Source: Apteryx mantelli (lineage: Eukaryota > Chordata > Aves > Apterygiformes > Apterygidae). From it: DNA of 64,000 nt. Both the position numbers and the translations under genes were made by a program. The stretch covers positions 4,047,501 through 4,111,500 of the forward strand of contig NC_089981.1 of NCBI RefSeq assembly GCF_036417845.1. Direction: 5' to 3'. The notes beneath the pieces were generated by a model, which was given only the letters and a program-made list of their open reading frames with translations, was not told the origin of the DNA and searched no databases. How positions within the stretch are numbered: the first letter of the stretch is position 1; each line of letters begins with the position of its first letter. Positions 26,701-39,409 of this stretch are shown here, in pieces.

Positions 26701-28314
26701 CTAAAGATAGGTGGGGCTGGTCCCACCTTTAGCTGTGCCCACAGAGTGTGAATGCTGGGTGAGGGACATGCTGGCCCAGGCCTGAGGGACACTATCCCTC
26801 TAAGCCTTGAGAATCAGGATTTATCCCAGTTCTGTCCTGCTGGCTGCCATCCACATAACCCACCACGGTGAGGAGAAGACACTGAGACGTCTGCAGTGTG
26901 CTGGTGCGTGCCTGTGAAATGGGAACCCTCTCTGCCACCCCCTGCATAGAGCAGAGGACATTCGGGGAACCAGAGCATTTCTGACATTGTCCCAGGGTTT
27001 GGTCCGTAGATCTGCCGCTCTCCTGTGCAGGCAACACCTTCTTATCTTAAATCACACTTAAGCCATGTTAAGGTGCAACACAAGTGCAAGCCAGTGTTTA
27101 TAGGGAACGTGAAGTGATGGAAGAATAAAGAAAGTGCTTTAGTTACTTTCAGAGTGCATTACACAGATGTCTTTCTCCCTCACGCAGCTCATTTGCTCTT
27201 TTCCTCCTGGCAAGGTAGGAGTCAGGGTCCCGTGGCTCCTCGTGGCTCCTTTGGCCTTGTGGAGAACCTTAGCTGCTACAACTAACCTCCCTGTGGCAGC
27301 TGTGACTGGCTCTGAGATGATTCAATCTTCCATCTTCACATTTCTTCTCTTCCCTCCTGCGGGAGTAGCTGCTCCAGCTATTCCCTTGGAATACATGTTT
27401 CTTCCTTTGCCTGGGCCTGTAGATGTCCCCTGTTGTGCTAGGAGTTATCCTGCGTACAGGAATTATTCCCAAACAACTCTTTTTTTTCACTGACACATAA
27501 AATTGTGCCCCCCAATGCTTTCTCTGGTGGCGACAATTTCCTACAGTGAGCAATTTATCTTTCACTTGGATCTTTGATTCTCTATTAGTCTAAACAGTAA
27601 AATGCAAAATCTGAGGCAGAGATGAAGGGCAGAGGGGATGGCTAGGAAGGAGGGCATTAGTGATAGGGGAACTACTGCAGAAAGGCAGAGAGCTGCACTG
27701 GAATGGGAAGGGGAGAAGCTTCTCCTCATATCATCTGCATCAGCAACTGACCCAACCAACATCTAATATCAGCAGTTTAACTGCTAACCCATGGATTCAG
27801 CATACGATAGTGAAGTGCTCATAAGAAGGCATTTACTCCAAAGCAAAGGGGAAGGAAGCCTTTGGTACAATTGCTTCCAGCAGCAGGGGACCAACAGCCT
27901 TGCAGACACCCTGGGCCATTGTTTCCTAGCAGAGCAGACTGCAGAGTAGATGGAGTTTGTCTGACGGAAAGTTTACACCTGGGAGAGCTCGGACTAATGG
28001 GATGCTCTGCCTGGAACACATTTTAATATTTTTGATAGCATTCATTTATTTATTTGCTGGTGTCTCAGCAGTGCTTGCAAGCCCCAGTCCTGGGCCTGTG
28101 CTATTCAAAAAGAGAACATAAAGGGAATCCCTGCTAGTCACAGAGTTTACAATGCCATTCCAATCAAAACATGAACTTTCAGTGTCTTCCTAATTACTGC
28201 AACAGCTAAAACCAAGCTTTTCTTCAAAAGAGAGCTTTCAGTAAATTTTCCAAAATGGAATTATAGTGAGAGAGACTTGATTTTCTCAGCTCCTGAGAAA
28301 ATGTTACCACAGTT
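23714..28314. other. Intergenic, no gene seen
   Basis: I find no exon or receptor motif. A short (GTT)n run lies near 26362-26377. Several open frames of 60-108 codons have no recognisable content. Confidence 0.55.
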
Positions 28315-29250
28315 CTACACCTCACCCTTTTCACGCCAAACTTTTCTATTCCACAGTTTTCTCATGGCACTTTTCATCTCCTCATTTCTCAGCGTGTAGA
28401 TGAGTGGGTTCAGCATGGGTGTGATGACATTGTAAAACACAGCTGCCCTCTTGTCCTCCGAGAGATTGCTGGATGGGCGTATGTAGGTGAATGTGCATGG
28501 CCCAAAGAAGAGAATCACCACAGTAATGTGGGACCCACAGGTGGAGAGGACTTTGTTCCTCCCTTCGGACGTTCGCCTTCTCAAGGATAACAAAATGATA
28601 ATGTAGGACGTGACCAGGATGATGAAAGAGACCAAAGTAATCATTCCGCCATTGGCAACGACAATGATGCCCGCAACATAGGTGTTGGTACAGGCCAGTT
28701 GTAGTAGGGGGCGGACATCACAGAAGTAGTGGTCAATTTTGTTGGGGCCGCAAAAAGGGAGGCTAACGGTTATGAGGGTCTGCACCAGGGAGTGCACAAA
28801 GGCCCCCACCCATGAACCCATCACCATCCAGCCACACACACGCCTGGTCATGAGGGTGATGTAGTGCAGGGGTCTGCATATGGCAAAGTAGCGATCATAG
28901 GCCATCACTGTGAGGATGGAGATCTCCGCGCCGCCGAAGATATGTAACCCAAATAGCTCTGCCATGCAACCCCCAAAGGAAATGGTTTTCTTCTCAACAA
29001 GGAAGTCAGCAATCATTTTGGGAGCTGTGACAGAAGAGTAGCAAATATCTGCAATGGACAGGTGGCAGAGAAAGAAATACATGGGGGAGTTCAGACGCTG
29101 ACTGCTAACTACAGTGACAACGATGAGCAGATTTCCTGCCACAACAACAATATAGAAGAACAAAAACACCACAAAACACATTTTCTGCACCCCTTGGTTC
29201 TTTGAAAGGCCCAGAAGAATGAATTCCTTCACACTGCTTACATTCTCCAT
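28315..29250 (-). CDS. Olfactory receptor, OR4 family-like, intact single-exon gene
   Basis: A G-protein-coupled odorant receptor expected in the cilia membrane of olfactory neurons, coupling to Golf. The open frame encodes about 311 residues from the ATG at 29250, the usual OR length. That start gives the standard MENVSSVKEF N-terminus with an N-glycosylation site (NVS); an in-frame ATG at 29277 would add nine residues. Landmarks in order are GNLLIVV in TM1, SPMYFFLCHLS in TM2, the TM3 cysteine in GGCMAELF, MAYDRYFAICRPLHY after TM3, HYFCDV in loop 2, a TM6 start like RTSEGRNKVLSTC, and PMLNPLIYTLRNEE in TM7. No stop or frameshift is present. It is the only intact receptor in the window; ligand unknown. 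OR4 assignment is from motif resemblance. Confidence 0.95.
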   Translation of the reverse strand: MENVSSVKEFILLGLSKNQGVQKMCFVVFLFFYIVVVAGNLLIVVTVVSSQRLNSPMYFFLCHLSIADICYSSVTAPKMIADFLVEKKTISFGGCMAELFGLHIFGGAEISILTVMAYDRYFAICRPLHYITLMTRRVCGWMVMGSWVGAFVHSLVQTLITVSLPFCGPNKIDHYFCDVRPLLQLACTNTYVAGIIVVANGGMITLVSFIILVTSYIIILLSLRRRTSEGRNKVLSTCGSHITVVILFFGPCTFTYIRPSSNLSEDKRAAVFYNVITPMLNPLIYTLRNEEMKSAMRKLWNRKVWREKGEV

Positions 29251-29293
29251 GTTGATCAGTCGGGTGCCAATATGCAATATATAGCTTATACAC
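29251..29293 (-). other. Putative 5' UTR segment with splice acceptor upstream of the OR gene
   Basis: On the minus strand a pyrimidine-rich tract ending TTTGTTTTCCCAG lies just before 29293, 43 bases upstream of the ATG at 29250. OR genes commonly have a noncoding first exon spliced close to the start codon, so this is a plausible acceptor. The first exon itself is not identified. Confidence 0.5.
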
Positions 29294-32200
29294 CTGGGAA
29301 AACAAAGACAGACACATGATTCATCAGCATTTTTTCATTATTAATAGTGAGTTCTATATCAGAAGTGGATACAAACCAAGAAAGATATAGCATTAGTATT
29401 AAGCTTATGAAGCGTTTAGTTTCTGTCATGTTTTTTTTTTAACAGCTATTTAATTCTCCACAGTACAAAGCTTCTGCCTTGGCTTTTGTGGCACGGAGAT
29501 AGGTGCACTCTGTGTTATGTTCCTTAATCCTGGTCCTCCAGGATTTTGAAGGACTGGCTCCATGGCTGGTAGCCTTCCATGCACTAAGGACAAGGCCAGA
29601 GTGTTTACCTTGGGCACTACAAGGCAGATAATGCAGTATGTTTGCCCTCAGGGGAGACAAAGTCCCTGACAGCAATCTTTGTAAAATGGGTGTCTTTAAG
29701 AATACCCGGAAATATTGCTCAGAATGATGATTTGCTTTATAAGTACACATGATCTTTGAATTCTTGTTTAGAAGGGAAATGTACCCACAGGCAGAGAAAA
29801 GAACTCTCTTGTGTATAGACATTTTGAAACGTAAATATGAAATGTCACAGGCTGAAAAACGAGTTCTGGGAAGGTTATCTATCATGGAGGGGAAAAAAAT
29901 TGCACATATGACTTAGTGTAGTATTTCACATTGTTCTAAATCTCAGCATTGTTTCTATCAGAGGAAGGAAGAATGAAAGACTCTTGTGAGATCTTCTGTC
30001 CCAGCACTGTACTGATTTTACCTAGTATGATTTTTGATACACTCTGCGTGATCCTTTCAAGGGTTAACTTAGCTTAATGAAGCTAATCTAACTAAACTCC
30101 TTCAACAGCCAGTATAAGTCTCTCTATAGGCTGATTCAGAATGACTAAATTAGGGTCCTTTGCAGAACCCTTTTTTCCTCCACTCACTATGAGGAGCTGA
30201 AGCAAATTAGCACCACCAGGTTAGAATGAACTTTAGAGAATAATCCCTTTTGGTGCCAGAAAGTAGCTCAGAGCTTTTTGTAATGCCATCCACCTGTTTC
30301 AGGTTATGGCTGAGCTCCTTGTCCCTAGGCATTTCTACATCCATACAGTTTCTCATTCGAGACAAGGTCACATTCCAGCATAAACATGGGACTTCTTTGG
30401 TTCACCCTGTATTCCAGCTGCAACCCATCGAGCATTACGTGTCACTAATAAATGAGTAGCCTACATCTTTAGAAAGAGTGTAACGCTTCTAGCTTGCCAT
30501 TATGCACCCAGACCACCAGAGTTCCTTTGGCAAAGAAGTCTGGGAACCACCAGATTAAACTCTTCACAGAGAGTTTAAGGTCAGCCAAAAGCAGGCACTC
30601 TTTTAATAAAAATATCCACTGTATGGGCTTCCTTCTAGGATCAAAACATTCCCCGTCAGCTGGTTTTTTAAGTCCTGCAGAATTACCTCACAACCAGGTC
30701 TTCTCATTTGTCTTGGTGATCTGTGAGCAAATCTGCAGAATGATTCTGTTAAGCCAAGTTATCTACCAACTACTTCAATCTGCAGCATAATCAGAAACTC
30801 TCGTGCAGGCACAAAGTGATGAAGCATCCACAGGAAACACTGAAACTGAGAAAACCCAAGATTACTTTCAAACCCACAAAGTGAAGCCGAGAGAGGAGGT
30901 GGGGAAAGGTAGGGACTTTTCCTATGCTTACAGTTGTACTTACACTAGATGAAAGTTTTTCAAGCAGAAGGGTAAAATTTACACGGATGGTTCCCTTTCA
31001 GATATTTCTACAAGGAAAAGGCTCAGTAAGAACAACGGGAGGTCAGTTTCTCCCTCGTCTTACCAGGTCGTGATCCTTTCTACCCCTCTTCCTTCTACTG
31101 AGCAACGACGTAGACTTCTCAACAAAATAAATGACAGGGATGAAATGAGCACACCTTTATGGCTGTGCAGTACCCAGTCGAAAAGAAATAGCTGGGCTCC
31201 ATTCAAGCCAGAGCATCACTGGAAGCATACCACAGCAATCGCAGGGCCACGTTTAGGCAGTCAGAAAGGAGTGACCAAGAGAGAAATGGTCAGGGGAAAC
31301 TATATGCCTGAATACCAGCAGATGGCAAATTCCTGAGCTAAAAACAAGGTGTGCATCTACAAAAGGACCGATTCACAATTCAGACAGCTCGGCTTTGTAT
31401 CTTGCTTGAAAAGGTCCTTTCCATCACCACCAAACTGCATTTAACAAACTACCCATCTGTCTGATCTCATCTCATCGCCTTAAGTCATGTAGGCACCTGT
31501 ACCTAAGCTAGGCATATTACACCTGACCAGTCTACTTGTAGATGTGATGAATCATGTGCTGCCAGTACCCGTTTCTTACTGTTGACTCCAAGAGGATTAC
31601 TAGAATGACTAATTCAGTAGAGGATTGCCACCAGTTATGGCTTATCTCTTCAAGTGCCTTTGCAGGGGTAGACCTGAGCTATATGACATAATGCAATCAG
31701 CTGCAAAATAAAATGAATCTCATGTGTACTCTTAACATCTCAAAAAGGGTGAGAAATTGCACCATCTCCTTACTGCATGCATTCTTCCCTAAAATCTCAG
31801 GTGGTTATGGGAAACAAAAGAATAATATTGAAGCAATCGAATCTGCGGCTGTAGAACTAGCTCTGTATATGATTCTAGCCAAAGATAATTAGAGACAGTT
31901 GATAACTTCAGTGGAAGTTCCTTTCTGTATTATCACATTTGTGCAAGAAGAAAGGAAAAGGAAGAGGAAAGAAAAGCGAGAAAAGCAAAGTGAAGCAAAG
32001 CGAGAAGGCAGAGAAGCAGCAAAACTTACCTCACCTGTGTTTAGAGATCTAATTTTTTGTGTAAGGCTGTACAACTTTATCTCCTCAACTTCTGTCTCCC
32101 CTGGTATGAATGTGTTAGAGCACAGCACCTTTAAAGAACATAGAATGGCTTCTGGAAAGCTTCCAAAACTTGCTTAGGAGGTGGCTGTTAGTGTATAATC

Positions 32201-34229
32201 CAACCCCATCTAATTTATTACTTGCTTTCGTGTGTCACAAGTGTATCTTGATGTTTCCTGCCTGTGTGAGAAGTGGTTTAATTGGCTGTGTGGATGATGT
32301 GACCTGGGTGTGCTGCATGATGCTTTCATACCCCAGCAGCTGCAAGAAGGGCTGAGAAGAAAACCATTTAAGCACCAATTTTAACCCTCTCGCAGGAAAT
32401 CTTCCACCTGAAGGGCTCTTGGGGCTGGAGGAAGGAGGGGTGGAGGCTTTGTGAAGGGAAGGCGTGAAAGAAAGGGGCAAAGGAGGAGAATGAGTTCTGT
32501 CTTGACTGAAAAGTTTAAGTAAATATATTTTAAAGAAACAGTTGTCAGTCAATGCTTTTATAATGATATCACAAAGGCATTTCAGGGTTTCTCCATAAGA
32601 AATAACAGTCAAAGGAGTAGCTGAGTATTCAGCTGGACAAGCATATGCATGGAACTATCCAGTTAATGCTTCTCGGAGTTCTTCCTTACTCCAAGCTGAC
32701 AGTTGTATGGATTTCCCATGTGTAAAGGGCCATTAGGTCCACTGCTCTGGCTTCCTAGCATTGTGAATGCTAAAACAGTCCATTTGTAATCTAGATATTT
32801 TCTCTCCTTTTTTCACTTCTGTGTATTCCAAAAAAACATGTAAAAGAGAAATCTTCATTAAAGGAAAAAAAGAAAGAAACCTCAAGCTGTAGGAAGAGTC
32901 ACCATCCTCCAGGGATGGTAAAGAATTCCGATCACAGGAGTCTTTTAAGGACAGGTTGGGCTCATTTCTCTCAGGAGTGATTACGATGAAGTTTTTATAG
33001 GGACAGAAGATGTCCTGGGTGACCTCTTGATGACCCTCCAAGTCCTATCTCACCAGAAATTTCATCACTGGAAATCCAGTGAATAAAGCCTCTTTGCAAG
33101 AATTTGCATGTTTTAACAGAGGTCAGTGAATTACCAAGTCAGTCAAAAAAATCCTTCATTTACGAATTGGGAAACTGAGGGAGGACGTCACCTATTTAAT
33201 GCCGATGGAAGTCAGCGAATTTAACCCTGACTTAGTCACTCTAGGCTCTTCTGCGGAAAAAAATGAATGTCTCTGGAGGCAGATGCATCTGATCTACCTC
33301 AGAACTGATTTTAGGATGCGATTAGGTGTGAAATAGACATCTAGCTTTTAAACAAAATAACTTAGGGCAGACAAATCTCACTGTCATGATGGCCCCATCT
33401 TTCTTAACCTGAGCAGCTGCAGTCAAAGGTGAACCTAAGAAATGAAACAAACGAAGCAAATAGATATGCTGATTTATATCAGCATATCATCTCAACCAAG
33501 GCCCAAGTCAAATTCATCATTTCTCTCAACTCTACTGTGTATTTGTAGCTTATGCCTCATGGATGTCAGGAAAGACATTGTCTCAGCTACTGTCCTTTCC
33601 TTTGTTTTGCTGAAATTTCTGGAAATGTGGAATGGCCTGATAGCAACATAGTTAATGTCTCCATCTCCTCTGCACAGAATGCCAGCGATCTCCACAGTGA
33701 AAACAGAAATCCTACAATTAATGAGAATAAATACTGGTAAAGAAATGTCTTGGTGAAAATAGTCCCCTAACTTAAATGTCCTTTACTGTCGCCTGGAGTC
33801 TTGGGCAGGTTATTGAGGGTTAACAGTAGTCACTGCAGGAAACAAGAGTATTGGGTAGGAAGGTAAACAAAGTCTTACAGTCTTTGGGAAAGGAAGAGGA
33901 ACAACAGATGACAGAAGCCAGAGATCAGGCCAATAGCATCTGGCCTGCTCACCTAGTATGAGTCAGCCTGCCACTTCCTGTACCCAGTGGCACACATGGC
34001 AGCAACTTGGCTAGCATCACATTCATGTCCTTTTGTTTCCCTAGCCAAATGGACTACCAGAGGTGACTTAATGCACAAGTCCAAATGAAGAATTGCTGCT
34101 ACCTCCTGCTGCAAAATAATTCCCCGTTGGGGTGTGCTTAGTGCCCGCAAAGGAGAAAGGTCTTTTCTCCATTTTCATTCCACTTACCTTGGCACCTGGC
34201 TCTGGACACCACTATGGCAGCAGGTCATG
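29294..34229. other. Intergenic, no gene seen
   Basis: This should contain the noncoding first exon and promoter of the minus-strand OR, but I cannot place them. A purine-rich low-complexity stretch lies at about 31945-32022. No other feature is supportable. Confidence 0.5.
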
Positions 34230-34935
34230 CTCAGGGGAGCTGTGATTTGGACAAGGAGGGACTGTGCATGGTGAGATGAATGAGGTTTTGCAGCTGGATA
34301 GTGAATACTGGCAAGGGGTTTGTTGACAGAGCCATGGTGAATGTGTGTTGTGAATTTGATGATGGGCACGATGGGGACAAGGCACGGTGTGGAGGGAAGT
34401 TGTGAAACTTGAAATGGATGCTACATGGCCAGGGGCTGTCTTCATGGAGTTTGTGAAATCAGAAGTGCCTGAGGTGTGGTGAGGGACTGTGCTGAAAGAC
34501 AGTATGAAGTGGCAGGTAATACTGTGGGTGCCAAGCTGTGTTGAAAGACCTTGTGACACCAGAAGCGGACATCGTGTTTTGAAGGGTAACACTAGGAGAG
34601 GTTGCAGAATTGTGGCTGCTGAGGTGTCATAAGGCTGGCTAGAGAGTTCAAGGAGACCCTACTGTAGAACAGGTAATGTGAAGTAGTAGGGGACAATGTA
34701 TGGTGACAACTTGTGTTGGGAGAGGCTTTGAGGTCAGAAGAGGACACTCGGTAGTGATGAGTGTGCTAAGGGAGGTTCTGCAGTGACAGTGGACCCTTGG
34801 GGAATGAGAAGCTGTGTTGAGGGAGGTTGTGAAATCAGCAGCAGGCATTATGGAAGAGGACTGACAACTTCTCAATCTGTGTGACCCTGAGCAGCAGTAG
34901 AGCATCTGCTGCAAGGTCTGTGAAACTAGAGCTGC
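34230..34935 (+). repeat. Degenerate minisatellite, GAGGTTGTGAAATCAG-type units
   Basis: Variants of a GAGGTTGTGAAATCAG core recur roughly every 50-100 bases, for example near 34395, 34449, 34549, 34596, 34721, 34775 and 34826. Each is often followed by a GGACAT or GGCATT segment ending in TGG. The units are diverged and of uneven length, so this is an old tandem array. Open frames across it on either strand are a by-product of the repeat. Confidence 0.7.
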
Positions 34936-37900
34936 TCATGGATGCAGCTGGGAAGCAAAGCATCAGTGCAAGAGTCAAGCTGTAACTTTGGACAGACAGT
35001 TCTTGTGTTCTTTATATCGTGAGACTGTCTGAAGAAGGGAGAAGTAGTGAAAAAGCATTTCCTAAGCCATGACAGTGACAGGTTCTGTGCTGGGAGGGAA
35101 GGGGGAGGTGGTTGAAATCTAAGTGACCACATGCGAAAAACTAGATACTTCCTCAAGAGAGTGACTGGCTCTTTCTCCAGATGTCACATTGAAATGACCA
35201 TGGCTTTTTTAACAGTGTCTAAATAGCCCAGCACCAGGATTTGATTTTACAGCACAAGGATTTTATCTGGACCATCAGTCACAGAATTCAGGTGACAATT
35301 TTCACCAGCAGATCCACACCAGGCAGTTACTGCAAATAGTCCCTGAAATACCAAGGAACCCACAAGAAGGTGAGAAAGTCCTGGATGGCTGCAGCGGTCT
35401 TTGCCATTGCCCTCTGTCTCTTGCTTTCTGCCATGATTTTGGAGAGATGGTGAGGGGAAGGGAGGAGAAAAAAGAACTGGGGGAAAGGATCTCCAATATT
35501 TTCCCTTCCTGCTGGTTAGAAATTGGCTATAGCTACACAATTGTCTTGATCATCTTCAAGATAAGGAGATCTTCATTCTAGGGATCTTTTTTCCAAGAAC
35601 AAATGCTATTGCATTGCCCTAACTGCCCATCTGTCATAGAAGGTGGCATTCTTCAGAGATCAAACACTAGCAGTTTTGGTCTTAGATGATCAATTAAGAT
35701 CAGCTGAGAAAGCACAACAGCATAACTCTGTGTCCAGAGAATGAGATGTCTTTGTGGTGTCAAGTTTGTTCAGACTAACAGCTGCCACAAGAACTATACT
35801 GTACTCAGCATGCAAACCACAGGAAGGATGTTTAATCTCAAGGGAAAGAAAGACCAGCTAGACTGCTGCTATTTGATGCAGGCTTTCATTAATTAGTTTC
35901 ATTAAGGAAGTAGACTCAGGTTTTGAATATGCTTTGGAGACAGGAGTCTTACCAAAGGAGTCTACCAAAGTCTTATAAGAGATATACGAGAACTGTGAGC
36001 AACTTTTCCACTTGCTTTTGCATGGTCTATGGAAGTCAAAGGATGGTTACTTCACTTGCATTATATGGAATGCAAAGTTTTTGATGATTCGGCATATCTC
36101 CACAGGGCATCCATTACAACCAGTATGACACTACGTGACAGTACACTATCAGTGGCCCAGGCTGATGCTGTTTAACATTACGAAATCTGATTGAAATGCC
36201 TTAGCTAGAAACGTAATCACCTGATGTTCCCTAAATGGCCAATGGAGAGAGAGGCACCTCCAGAGGATGACCCACATTTCAGGTGGGGTGAATTGCCTTG
36301 TGGAGATGATGGCAGCAGGGAGGTAAAACCACCACTTTCTTAATGTGAGCACCTGGTCAGAAGGTTGGAGTGGGCAAAGGCAGAGGTAGGTGCCACTCAA
36401 ATAGTTGCGTCCTCTTTAAATCAGTTGGCAAATTGCTTCAGGTCACACAGAGAGGTTGTGGCAGAGGAGTGTGCTGCAACCGGATTCTCCAAAGGGCGGG
36501 TAACCACTAACCATCGGGTCTTCCTTTCTCCTCACAGCAGACTTGGTTCACAGAATTAGCAACTGCTTCAGGTACTTTCTACTGTGGATCAAGGTCTGAT
36601 AATTTTTCACTGTGGGAGATCTGCTGCGACCCCACAACCAGATGGAGAGGAAGTGGACACAGTCATAAGGCCATATATTTTCAATGGGCTTGCTACAGAT
36701 GTTCAGGGAGCAGGTAGCCTTGTGAGTGCTGTTGGGCAAGCAGTAAGCTACTCTACTAAGATAAAGAAACAGAAGGTGAGTTTGGACTCAGATGTTACAT
36801 GCAGCACTTACCTGCCTGTTCTGAAACAAACTGTGCTACAACAGACATTCCTTGCTTTCTGAAAGAGACAATGCTTTTTATTTCCCTTAGTCTGTTTCAG
36901 AAGTACATACTTAAATTCTTTCTTGGATCTAACAGGCTCTAAAGGCTTGATGTTAGAAACACTTGAGGTCCCATAATGGCTGAGGATGGAATCTTCTAGC
37001 TCCCTGCAAAAGAGTATGCCGCAGTGCCAGAAGTTCCCTGGGTTCAGTCAACCCTAACAGACACATCCTGCAAGCTGTGGTGATGACATTAAGGGTGCAG
37101 TTCACCTCACCTGCCTTTAGCCATCCAGATGTTAAGCCTCTAGATGAAGCTAGCACCATGGGATGTGTCTGCAGTCAGCAGAGAAAGACAGGCAGCTGAC
37201 TGTGCACACCTAAGACACCTATCTTGGGGCCAAAATATTACCCTTGCAGGTGCTCCTAAACCTCCATTAATTCTAATGGTAGCTCTAAAAGCTAAGTGCA
37301 ATGAGACGTTTGTATTCTTAATGGATAAAGTTAGGTGCAATGGTTCCACTTGGATTCTCAACCAAGCACTGCCGGTGTATATGCCTGTCACAGACTCATG
37401 CTGCAAAAGTATCCCCACTGCCCCGGCTATCAGCTGGACGAGGAGATTACCTGCATAGTCTTTCCGTGTAGCACTGGAGACAGGGTCGGTTGTTGAGACG
37501 AAACAATAATGTTTCAATTTGTCACATTTCACCTGTTCAGGTAGTCTGTCTCCCCACTTGCTGTGGCATTTGACAAAGGGGTAAGGAACTATTCGTGTCA
37601 GTTAGATTATCCCATGATTCACCTCTTCACCACTGTCCTTGTTTTGACTTGTTTCTCTCTTCTTTTTGACTATCTCCTGCTGTCTTTCATGGCACTTCTC
37701 TATCTTGTCATGTCCAAATTAACAGCTGGCAGGGCGAGTAGGAAAGAGTCACACAGTTTGACCTCACTGGACAAAAATGGAGTGAATTTTATTTCTGGAC
37801 CTTTGGTTTTGGGTTTTTCTGGGGGGGCAAGATTCTCATTCAAATCCCAGTATCATGGGGGAGGGAGCAGGGTGAATTGACAGAACAGTGTGACAGAATT

Positions 37901-38701
37901 ATTTAGCCATAATTCCAATGTCATGTGAGGGTCAGACACTTTCTCCTACACATGCTTCTTAAAACTTCTGAGAAGGAAATTAGTAAGGCCTGACTCTGTC
38001 AGACTGAATTATTATCTATACATAAGGCTCCAGAGGCCAAACCAATCACATTAAACTACATTTCATTAAAATAGAAATCAGTCATCAACATAAAAAACTA
38101 CCAGCTATTATGAATACTCGACGATGTTTTCTGGGAGTATGGATAGGAAAAACTCGGTCTGATTTAAAGCTGCCTAAATTTGTATGCTGATTGTCTACAA
38201 CTTTCATACACTTTTGACAATATTCATCTCACCTCATCCTAGCTCTATGAAGCAAAGACAATTATATCTGCGCTAATATTCCTGGGTTCCCTTTTTATTA
38301 AGACAAGAAAATGAGGAACTTTTCGGGTATGATCAATCTGAGCTAACATTGCTTTATTTTAGCCTACTTGTTTCCCACCACTGGCTGTAAAAGAAGCCTC
38401 AAGAAATAAGTTCAAAAAGAGACACATACATTGTAATCTAGCTTTTCCTACATGCCACACACAATTTGGCCTCAGATACGGTGTTTTAAATGACACATAG
38501 AAGCTCTGGGCTCCAAGTCCAAACACAGCAGTCCTTCCCTGAACCTACCTCTGGCTACAAAGAGCTGGAAAGACATTGCAAACACCACCAGATGATCAGG
38601 AGAGAAAGTCACACGAGCTACCACCTCTGTGCTCTCTGCTTACAGGTCTGTGTGAAATCAGAGACAGTGACAGATCAATACTTCACAGTGAAGCCCTCAT
38701 T
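34936..38701. other. Intergenic, no gene seen
   Basis: No recognisable exon, receptor remnant or repeat family. Open frames up to 130 codons around 37.1-37.9 kb have no domain features. Confidence 0.5.
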
Positions 38702-39409
38702 ATGAGTGCTAAAACTACATCAACCTTCCTTCCAAATACAACCAGCCTGGCTGAAGGGGCTAATTACAGTGGGACTGTGCAAAAGGCAGAGCCGTCATAG
38801 GCTCTCCTCAAGTTCATGGAGAGCTTCTGCCTCATCAGCTCTGCCTCTGGCATGGTGGGAAATGGCACGGTCCTGTGGTACCTCGGCTTCCGCATCCGGA
38901 GGAACCGCTTCACTGTCTACATCCTGAACGTGGCTGCCGCTGACTTTGGCTACCTGCTCTGCATTGCCATCGAAACAGTTCAGTGCCTGATGCAGTTCAA
39001 TGTGGGAGTGTAGTTTGGGATATTCCTCTTCCTGGATCTTTTCACGTACGGGACTGGCTTGTATCTCCTGACAGCCATCAGCATTGAGAGGTGCCTGTCT
39101 GTCCTCTGTCCCATCTGGTGCCGAAGCCATCGCCCAAAGCACTAGTCAGGCACCATCTCCGGCCTGCTCTGGAGCCTCTCGCTGCTGCTGAACATGCTGG
39201 GGTACGTTTCTTGCACTGTTCGCCTCTCTAGCAACTGCCACATACTCCTCATCACCGTTGGAGTCCTTGACCTCCTCTTCTGCATGCCCCTCATGCTGGT
39301 ATTCAGCCTTACCCTCTTCCTCAAAGTCAAGTGCAGCTCCCAGCACCTCCAAACAGGCAGGCTCTTCACCCTGATTATGCTCACCGTCCTCTTCTTCTGC
39401 TCGTTCTGA
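38702..39409 (+). pseudogene. MAS-related G-protein-coupled receptor (MRGPR) pseudogene
   Basis: A single reading frame runs from an ATG at 38702 to a TGA at 39407-39409. It includes an N-terminal stretch with N-glycosylation sites (NTTS, NYSG), TM1 ([13 protein letters not shown]), TM2 ([11 protein letters not shown]), TM3 and the [19 protein letters not shown] segment typical of MAS/MRGPR receptors. TM4, TM5 (LMLVFSLTLFLKVKCSS) and the start of TM6 follow. In-frame TAG codons lie at 38798-38800, 39011-39013 and 39143-39145. The TGA cuts the protein in TM6, so TM7 is missing. There are no frameshifts and homology stays clear, suggesting fairly recent loss through point mutations. It is intronless like other family members, and not in tandem with another MRGPR here. 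Confidence 0.93.
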
